DNA of 64,000 bases from Planococcus maritimus (GTDB taxonomy: Bacteria; Bacillota; Bacilli; Bacillales_A; Planococcaceae). Numbering within the stretch: position 1 is the stretch's first letter; every line of letters starts with the position of its first letter. The notes under the pieces were generated by a model, which did not search any database, had not been told where the DNA came from, and saw only the letters and a program-made list of their open reading frames with translations. The position numbers and the translations under genes are program-made. Location: positions 124,001-188,000 of the forward strand of contig NZ_LTZG01000011.1 of NCBI RefSeq assembly GCF_001592825.1, written 5' to 3'. Shown here piece after piece: positions 58,533-64,000 of this stretch.

Positions 58533-59729
58533 ATGAACTTGCATGATCAAGACGAACAGAAATTATTCAGCCCCGAGTTCACCAAAAACCCTTACCCTGC
58601 CTACGAACGGCTGCGCGAAGAAGACCCCGTGCACCAGGTACGCTTTCCGGACGGGCAGCTCGGATGGCTCGTGACGCGCTACGCGGATGCAGAAGCCATA
58701 CTGAAAGACCCGCGCTTTATCAAAGATTTTTCGAAGCTCTTTGGCGGCAGCATGGACGAGATGAGTGTATTCGCACAGAATATGCTGTTTTCTGACCCAC
58801 CGGACCATAAGCGGCTTCGGGGACTCGCCCAAAAAGCCTTTACGCCGAAAATGATCGAAGGCATGAAGCCGCGCATCCAGGAAATCACCGACGAACTGCT
58901 CGATGGATTCGAAGGCCAATCGACTGTGAATTTGATCGACGAATTTGCTTTTCCGCTGCCGATCATTGTCATTTGCGAGATTTTAGGCGTGCCATCACAA
59001 GACCGCGATAAATTCCGCATTTGGTCGAACTCGCTTATCGAAGGAACGAGCGGCGAAGCGGGCGTTAGCGTCTATGAACATATGAATGAATTTATCCACT
59101 ACCTCGGCGAATGGTTCGCCAAAGTTCGGAAGGAACCGGGCGACGACTTGATCAGCCGTTTGATCGAGGCAGAAGAAGCGGGCGACCGGCTGACGGAAAA
59201 AGAATTATACGGTTTGGTCTCCCTACTCATCATTGCGGGGCATGAAACGACCGTCAACCTGATCGGCAACACCGTGCTTACGCTTTTGAAGCATCCCGAA
59301 CAGCAGCACGAATTATGCGTTCAGCCTGAGCTGATCGGCCCTGCCATTGAAGAGTCGCTGCGCTTGAACGGACCAGTCGAATTCAGTACGTCGAGATGGG
59401 CCGCAGAAGAAATCGAATACGGCGGGAAAACCATCCATCGCGGCGATTTGGTGATTGTGGCCTTGAACGCTGCGAATCACGATCCCGAACAATTCGACCA
59501 TCCCGAACTGTTCGATATTCACCGCGAAAAAAGTGCTCATTTGGCGTTTGGCAAAGGCATCCATTTTTGTCTGGGCGCCCCGCTCGCACGTCTGGAAGGG
59601 CAGACGGCCATCGACGGGCTGTTGAAACGCTTCCCTGAAATGACACTTGCCGTTCCGGAAGATGAACTCGAATGGCGTCCGGGCATGATTGTCCGCGGCG
59701 TTCGTGAACTTCCAGTGAAACTGGTATAA
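58533..59729 (+). CDS. Cytochrome P450 (soluble, CYP107/CypA-like)
   Basis: A 398-residue soluble P450. It has the I-helix LIIAGHETTVNLIG near residue 235, the ExxR pair in EESLR, the SRS-type PVEFSTSRWAAEEIEYGG, and the heme ligand loop LAFGKGIHFCLGAPLARLEG (Cys about residue 345). This fits class I bacterial P450s such as B. subtilis CypA (CYP107). It has no reductase domain, so it needs ferredoxin and ferredoxin reductase from elsewhere; none is encoded nearby. The substrate is not indicated by context. The start follows AAAGGAGG. A hairpin terminator follows. Confidence 0.93.
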   Translation: MNLHDQDEQKLFSPEFTKNPYPAYERLREEDPVHQVRFPDGQLGWLVTRYADAEAILKDPRFIKDFSKLFGGSMDEMSVFAQNMLFSDPPDHKRLRGLAQKAFTPKMIEGMKPRIQEITDELLDGFEGQSTVNLIDEFAFPLPIIVICEILGVPSQDRDKFRIWSNSLIEGTSGEAGVSVYEHMNEFIHYLGEWFAKVRKEPGDDLISRLIEAEEAGDRLTEKELYGLVSLLIIAGHETTVNLIGNTVLTLLKHPEQQHELCVQPELIGPAIEESLRLNGPVEFSTSRWAAEEIEYGGKTIHRGDLVIVALNAANHDPEQFDHPELFDIHREKSAHLAFGKGIHFCLGAPLARLEGQTAIDGLLKRFPEMTLAVPEDELEWRPGMIVRGVRELPVKLV

Positions 59730-59735
59730 CCATAA

Positions 59736-59779
59736 ACAGGCGGTGCCGAGGACTTTTGAAGGTCATCGGCACCGCTTGT
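59736..59779. terminator. Terminator between the P450 and carotenoid genes
   Basis: An 18-bp stem (59736-59753 with 59762-59779) with two mismatches; T runs are short on both sides. Confidence 0.7.
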
Positions 59780-59818
59780 CTTATGATCGTTCAATTTATG
59801 CGTATAAGCGACTTTCTT

Positions 59819-61321
59819 TTATTTGCTGGCGTTGTCACGTTTAATAATCTTGTCGCTTACTTGCTGGCCGCTCAATGTGACCATCGGCATGCCGCCGCCT
59901 GGATTGACGGTGCCTCCGACAAAATACAGATTGTCGTAGAGTTCGCTTTGCTTTTTGTGTTTGAATCCGCCGTTTTGATTCTTATCGGAAACTGTGCCGT
60001 AAATGGCGCCACGGTCCGAACCGTAAATACGCTCAATGTCATGCGGCGTCCAGACATCGCGCACCACGATGTTTTCACGCAACCCCTCAAGCCCCATGCG
60101 TTCGAGCTTGTCGATGACGCGGTCTTCAAATTCCCGGTATTGTTCCGGAGTGAACGGATTATCTTGGATATACGGAATATGCGGCAGGATTTTGATGTTC
60201 TCATGTCCTTCTGGTGCTTGCGTCGGGTCGGTTTTATTGACGTTAACGAGGTAGATCGTTGGGTCATCCGGCAACTCGTGGCGCTCGAACACTTTGTCCA
60301 TCTGCTCTTTCAAATTGTCCGAAAAGAAGAAATTATGGTGGTTCAACTGCGGATAGGTTTTCTTGACGCCGAGATGCAAGACGAGCCCAGAACTTGCCGG
60401 TTCGTATTTCTTCTCGAGCCCCTCGACAAACTCATGCTCTGCCTTGACCATTTTCCGGTAGAACGGGATAACTTCCATATTCGATACGTAATAATCCGCT
60501 TTTTGGAAAGAGCCGTCTTCAAGTTCGACCCCTGTAATTCGGCCTTCAGCACTCGTTAAAGCACGGATGACGCCCATGCCGGTATGGATGTCGACGCCGA
60601 TTTCACGGGCGAGCTTTTCCATGCCGCCTGCCAAATTGTGCATGCCGCCCGGTACGTACCAGCAGCCTTGCGCATGCTGCATGTAAATCATCATATTGAG
60701 GACAGCAGGCGCGCTGTACGGCGATGAGCCGACGTATTTGACATAATACGACAGCATATCGCGCAAATGAGGATTGCTGATGCGTTTCGAAATGGCGCTG
60801 TACATCGTCGAGGTCAAATCGAAGCCAGTCAAGGTCGCGAGGATGCCGTTTTGTGCGACCGCCTCTTTTGGCGACTCGAAACCTTCTTTCAAATAGCTGC
60901 GCTCAGTCGTCTCGTAAATTTTCTTCGCGTACTTGAGCAATGCGTAATACTCTTTCATGTCCTTTTTCGACAAAGCCGGATTTGCCCGCTCCATCAAATG
61001 AAGGTCATGGTACAAATCGATCACCGTGCTGTCCGGGAAAAACGAACGCCATTCGCGTTCCAAGCGCTGCATGGGCACATAATCCGCCATGTTCTTCCCG
61101 CTGCCTTTGAATAAGCGGTCGAAAATATGCGGCATCGTCAAAATCGACGGGCCCAGGTCAAAGCCGAAACCGTCCCGCTCCAGACGGTTCACTTTTCCGC
61201 CGATATGGTCGTTCTTTTCATACAATGCTACCTCATAGCCTTGTTGCTGCAGTGAAATCGCTGCCGACAAGCCACCCAGGCCGCCACCGATTACGATCAC
61301 GGATTTTTTCGCCTTCCCCAT
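59819..61321 (-). CDS. Carotenoid desaturase/oxidase, CrtP/CrtNb-like
   Basis: A 500-residue FAD enzyme of the phytoene desaturase family. N-terminal cofactor motif: SVIVIGGGLGGLSAAISLQQQGYEVALYEKNDHIGGKVNRLE. C-terminal block: FVGGTVNPGGGMPMVTLSGQQVSDKI. The GGG in this block and the (G/T)VNPGGGMPM sequence are closer to CrtP/CrtNb (diaponeurosporene oxidase) than to CrtN (which has GAG), so terminal oxidation of a C30 carotenoid is the most likely activity; desaturation is an alternative. The ATG at 61321 (MGKAKK) follows AGGGGCGG. No crtM, crtN or glycosyltransferase gene is adjacent, so the rest of the pathway is elsewhere. Confidence 0.85.
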   Translation of the reverse strand: MGKAKKSVIVIGGGLGGLSAAISLQQQGYEVALYEKNDHIGGKVNRLERDGFGFDLGPSILTMPHIFDRLFKGSGKNMADYVPMQRLEREWRSFFPDSTVIDLYHDLHLMERANPALSKKDMKEYYALLKYAKKIYETTERSYLKEGFESPKEAVAQNGILATLTGFDLTSTMYSAISKRISNPHLRDMLSYYVKYVGSSPYSAPAVLNMMIYMQHAQGCWYVPGGMHNLAGGMEKLAREIGVDIHTGMGVIRALTSAEGRITGVELEDGSFQKADYYVSNMEVIPFYRKMVKAEHEFVEGLEKKYEPASSGLVLHLGVKKTYPQLNHHNFFFSDNLKEQMDKVFERHELPDDPTIYLVNVNKTDPTQAPEGHENIKILPHIPYIQDNPFTPEQYREFEDRVIDKLERMGLEGLRENIVVRDVWTPHDIERIYGSDRGAIYGTVSDKNQNGGFKHKKQSELYDNLYFVGGTVNPGGGMPMVTLSGQQVSDKIIKRDNASK

Positions 61322-61445
61322 ATATGTACCGCCCCTTTTTCTTAGATATGTATCCTGATCCATACGAAAATGGTTCTATAGAGCTTTCTTCGCTCTCCCG
61401 CCATTATCCTTGTTATTCCCTTCATCATAAGCTTAAAAACACTAC

Positions 61446-61463
61446 TTGTATAGTTTTTGTATA
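61446..61463. promoter_or_regulatory. Direct repeat TTGTATA in the crt / methyltransferase intergenic region
   Basis: TTGTATA occurs at 61446-61452 and 61457-61463, one helical turn apart, in the gap shared by the divergent carotenoid and methyltransferase genes; TATAAT overlaps the second copy on the plus strand. It may be a promoter element or a regulator site. Confidence 0.35.
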
Positions 61464-61552
61464 ATCGTTTATTCCAGGAATAAGTTACACCTTAAACAGG
61501 AAAAGAGTATGGTATAGAAAGACGCCATCCAGTAAGAGAGGAGATGATCACA

Positions 61553-62146
61553 ATGGCTGGATTTTTGCCCCATATATACGACACCGCCATGAAACCTTTG
61601 GAAAAAACCCGCTTTGAGAAGATACGCAAAAATCTCGTCCAGCAAGCACAAGGGCATGTGCTCGAAGTCGGCTTCGGTACCGGTGCGAACTTCCGCTATT
61701 ATCAAGGGGCCGACCGAGTCGACGCCATTGAGCCGAATCCCGACATGAGCAAACACGCCTACAAGCGCATCCGAAAATCAAAGACGCCGATCCGCACTTA
61801 CGAGGCCGTCGCCGAAAAACTGCCCTTTGCCGATAGTTGCTTTGATACGGTCGTTGCGACTTTGGTATTCTGCACGATACCAGACCCGGTAAAAGCACTC
61901 GAGGAAATCTATCGCGTCAGTAAACCCGGTGCCAAGATCCTGATGTTCGAGCATGTCAAAATGGACCAGCCGCTCATGGGCAAAACCCAACAATCCTTGA
62001 CGCCTGTTTGGAAAAGACTATGCGACGGTTGCCACCTAGACCGCGATACACTCGATTTAGTGAACCGGTCGCCGCTCGAGATTCTCAAAGTCGACTCTTA
62101 TTATGGGGGGTTGTTTTTGACCATCGAAAGCCAAAAACCTTTCTAG
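61553..62146 (+). CDS. Class I SAM-dependent methyltransferase (UbiE/menaquinone type)
   Basis: A 197-residue methyltransferase. Motif I HVLEVGFGTGANFRYYQG lies near residue 40, followed by VDAIEPNPDMSKHA, EAVAEKLPFADSCFDTVVATLVFCTIPDPVKALEEIYRVSKPGAKILMFEHV, the standard methyltransferase 11 pattern. The ATG at 61553 (MAGFLP) follows AGAGGAG with 9 bases spacing; the ATG at 61544 sits at the ribosome-binding site and is less likely. The substrate is unknown. It is divergent from the carotenoid gene and followed by a truncated repeat copy and a terminator. Confidence 0.9.
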   Translation: MAGFLPHIYDTAMKPLEKTRFEKIRKNLVQQAQGHVLEVGFGTGANFRYYQGADRVDAIEPNPDMSKHAYKRIRKSKTPIRTYEAVAEKLPFADSCFDTVVATLVFCTIPDPVKALEEIYRVSKPGAKILMFEHVKMDQPLMGKTQQSLTPVWKRLCDGCHLDRDTLDLVNRSPLEILKVDSYYGGLFLTIESQKPF

Positions 62147-62149
62147 ATT

Positions 62150-62219
62150 GAATGTTGGATATAGAAAAGGTTCTCTCTTTTATAGTTGAGAGCGAAATGT
62201 GGACTTCTTCAACACTCTG
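62150..62219 (-). repeat. Truncated fragment of the dispersed repeat (copy E, reversed)
   Basis: On the minus strand this starts AGAGTGTTGAAGAAGTCC next to the terminator at 62220 and follows the left arm of copy C for about 65 bases, to the CTATATCCAACATT region; the GC-rich core is absent. Confidence 0.75.
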
Positions 62220-62256
62220 AAAAGCCCCTGTGCATGATGCACAGGGGCTTTTTTTA
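62220..62256. terminator. Terminator between the methyltransferase and ABC exporter genes
   Basis: Perfect 16-bp stem AAAAGCCCCTGTGCAT / ATGCACAGGGGCTTTT with a one-base loop followed by TTTTT on the plus strand; it also serves the convergent exporter gene. Confidence 0.9.
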
Positions 62257-62259
62257 AAA

Positions 62260-64000
62260 TTAGATGGCCACTTTTGCCGAAAACTGGCTGCGGTACAAAT
62301 CCGCGTAAAACCCGTCTTCGTCAAGCAGCTGTTGATGCGTGCCTTGTTCAATAACTTTCCCTTGATCCATCACGAGGATCAAATCGGCATGCTTGATCGT
62401 CGACAACCGGTGCGCAATGACAAAGCTCGTACGCCCAGCCATTAAACGGTTCATTGCCTGCTGGATCAAGATTTCTGTCCGCGTATCCACACTGGATGTC
62501 GCTTCATCCAGAATCATGATCGGTGGATCGGCGAGAATTGCGCGGGCAATGGTCAATAATTGCTTTTGCCCTTGTGAAATATTCGATACTTCCTGATTCA
62601 GCACCGTGTCGTAGCCATCCGGCAAAGTTCGGATAAAATGATCGGCGTGCGCCGCTTTAGCCGCTGCCTGGATTTCCTCTTCAGAAGCCCCGATCTTGCC
62701 ATAGCTGATATTGTTGCGAATTGTACCGTTAAAAAGCCATGTATCTTGTAATACCATGCCGAAATTATGGCGCAGCTCACGGCGCGACATCTCCCGCGAG
62801 TCCAGGCCGTCTATGGTGATGCGGCCGCCTTTTAATTCGTAGAAACGCATCAATAAATTGATCAATGTCGTCTTGCCGGCACCCGTCGGACCGACAATTG
62901 CCACCGTTTGCCCTGGCTGGACGTCAATATTCATCCCTTCAATCAACAAACTGTCGTCATAACCGAAGTCGACATCCTCGAATGCCACGGCACCTTTTGC
63001 CCGCGCCAATTCGGATGTGGCGACTTCTTCGACCTCTTCTTTCTCGTCCAATAATTCAAACACGCGTTCCGCCGCCGCCACTGTCGACTGGATAATATTG
63101 GCGATATTCGCCGTCTGGGTAATCGGTTGGGTGAATTGCTTGGAATAGGTGATGAATGCCTGGATGTCCCCAATCGAAATAGCACGCTGGATAACCAGCA
63201 CACCGCCGACGATGCTGATCAACACATAGCTCAAATTCCCAATCAAGCTCATCATCGGCATGATAATACCGGAGATGAATTGCGCTTTGCGCCCGGCGTC
63301 ATAGAGTTCAGCGTTGACCGCATCGAATTGCTCGTTCGATTTGGCTTCATGGCCGAACGCTTTGACGACTTGGTGGCCGGTATACATTTCCTCGACATGG
63401 CCATTGAGTCGGCCGAGATTTTTTTGCTGGCTGCTGAAGTATTTCTGCGACCGTTTCAAAATCGGCCCGATGACAAACAGCGACAATGGCAAAGACACGA
63501 CCGCGATCAAGGTCAATAACGGGCTGATCGTCAGCATCATAGCCAGAATCCCGACAAGCGTCACGATCGAAGTGATAAATTGCGTCAAGCTTTGCTGCAA
63601 GGTGCTGCCGATCGTGTCGATGTCATTGGTCATGCGGCTCAAGGTTTCGCCATTCGGACGGCCGTCAAAATACTCAAGCGGCAATTTCTCCAGCTTTTTA
63701 TTGACGTCTTGGCGCAAATCATAGACGGTATCTTGTGCTACGGTCGACATCATGTATTGCTGGAGGTAGCTGAACAAGCTACTGAATACATAAAGCCCAG
63801 CGAGCACGCTAAGAATTTGCCCAATCACGCCGAAGTCGATGCCGCCACCCGGTACGCCTTGCAATTGGCCATAGGCACCTTCGAATAATTCTGTGATGGC
63901 CATCCCCATAATTTTCGGTCCGACGATGGCGAAGACCGTACTGAGAATTGCGACGACGAAGACCGCCGCTAGTTTTTTCCAGCGCGGCTTTAAATAAGAG
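62260..64000 (-). CDS. ABC exporter, ATP-binding/permease fusion (YfiC/LmrA-like), N-terminus cut
   Basis: A fused exporter half, 579 residues visible and open at the right edge; the frame continues before the internal ATG at 63909 as SYLKPRWKKLAAVFVV. The transmembrane domain has about five segments in view. The ATPase domain starts near residue 350 with Walker A VAIVGPTGAGKTTLINLL, then VLQDTWLFNGTIRNNI, signature NISQGQKQLLTIARA, Walker B PIMILDEATSSVDTRTE and the switch FVIAHRLSTIKHADLIL. This is the YfiB/YfiC multidrug type; a partner half is often next upstream, outside the window. A terminator is at its end. Confidence 0.9.
   Translation of the reverse strand, partial: SYLKPRWKKLAAVFVVAILSTVFAIVGPKIMGMAITELFEGAYGQLQGVPGGGIDFGVIGQILSVLAGLYVFSSLFSYLQQYMMSTVAQDTVYDLRQDVNKKLEKLPLEYFDGRPNGETLSRMTNDIDTIGSTLQQSLTQFITSIVTLVGILAMMLTISPLLTLIAVVSLPLSLFVIGPILKRSQKYFSSQQKNLGRLNGHVEEMYTGHQVVKAFGHEAKSNEQFDAVNAELYDAGRKAQFISGIIMPMMSLIGNLSYVLISIVGGVLVIQRAISIGDIQAFITYSKQFTQPITQTANIANIIQSTVAAAERVFELLDEKEEVEEVATSELARAKGAVAFEDVDFGYDDSLLIEGMNIDVQPGQTVAIVGPTGAGKTTLINLLMRFYELKGGRITIDGLDSREMSRRELRHNFGMVLQDTWLFNGTIRNNISYGKIGASEEEIQAAAKAAHADHFIRTLPDGYDTVLNQEVSNISQGQKQLLTIARAILADPPIMILDEATSSVDTRTEILIQQAMNRLMAGRTSFVIAHRLSTIKHADLILVMDQGKVIEQGTHQQLLDEDGFYADLYRSQFSAKVAI

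Noticed and set aside
59756..60559. 267-codon plus-strand open frame opposite the carotenoid gene
   Set aside because: It lies fully inside the carotenoid gene on the other strand, has no ribosome-binding site and its product is not protein-like; the minus-strand frame has all family motifs.

Overview
The window looks like a stretch of chromosome from a Gram-positive member of the Bacillales, most likely a Planococcaceae organism such as Planococcus. The reasons are: strong AGGAGG ribosome-binding sites, moderate GC, a divergent nifS / nadBCA locus as in Bacillus, an LTA synthase, a class D sortase, a self-sufficient CYP102A P450 behind a TetR gene, a C30-type carotenoid oxidase/desaturase gene, and consensus CcpA (cre) and NiaR sites. 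The genus is an inference. I see no rRNA, tRNA, CRISPR array, prophage or intact insertion sequence.

Layout. 1-2.8 kb: a truncated gene, an Old Yellow Enzyme and a CurA/YfmJ-type reductase. 2.8-8.0 kb: a LacI-regulated operon of permease, aldehyde dehydrogenase and iron-type alcohol dehydrogenase, with a perfect LacI-type palindrome and a near-consensus cre site. 8.2-13 kb: NAD biosynthesis (nadB-nadC-nadA, divergent nifS) around a NiaR-like operator. 13-15 kb: a GntR/YtrA-type regulator with a two-part ABC transporter. 15-24.9 kb: acetamidase, a 50-residue zinc-ribbon protein found in a gap, LTA synthase, a two-gene operon of a 1254-residue coiled-coil SF1 helicase and a winged-helix partner, an SDR and a DUF1697 protein. 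25-33 kb: sulfurtransferase, methyltransferase, epimerase-like protein, class D sortase with its LPDTA substrate, a PH-domain protein, a phosphoesterase, and a hydrolase/membrane fusion protein behind a CcpA-type promoter and a leader terminator.

33-43 kb: a DUF2207 protein, a peptide-binding lipoprotein, a YrzF-like kinase, a proline iminopeptidase-like hydrolase and an osmoprotectant-type ABC operon. 43-48 kb: TetR + CYP102A fusion P450 with two matching palindromes, an AIM24 protein and a lipoprotein. 48.8-53 kb: aldo/keto reductase, VOC protein, SorC regulator + Gfo/Idh oxidoreductase with three phased operators, and a rifamycin ADP-ribosyltransferase. 53-57 kb: an FAD-linked oxidase coupled to a BASS transporter, with a FadR/LldR-type regulator and its operator. 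57-64 kb: SRPBCC protein, DUF4097 protein, a second P450, a carotenoid oxidase/desaturase, a methyltransferase and a truncated ABC exporter.

The most unusual feature is a dispersed, protein-less repeat (four full or diverged copies of 230-375 bp and one fragment). Its AGAGTGTTGAA end always sits directly after a Rho-independent terminator, and several copies have the same or a related terminator on the other side too. The other leads are the helicase/winged-helix operon, the 23-bp leader hairpin with a perfect cre site at 33.2 kb, and the three SorC half-sites spaced 20 bp apart.
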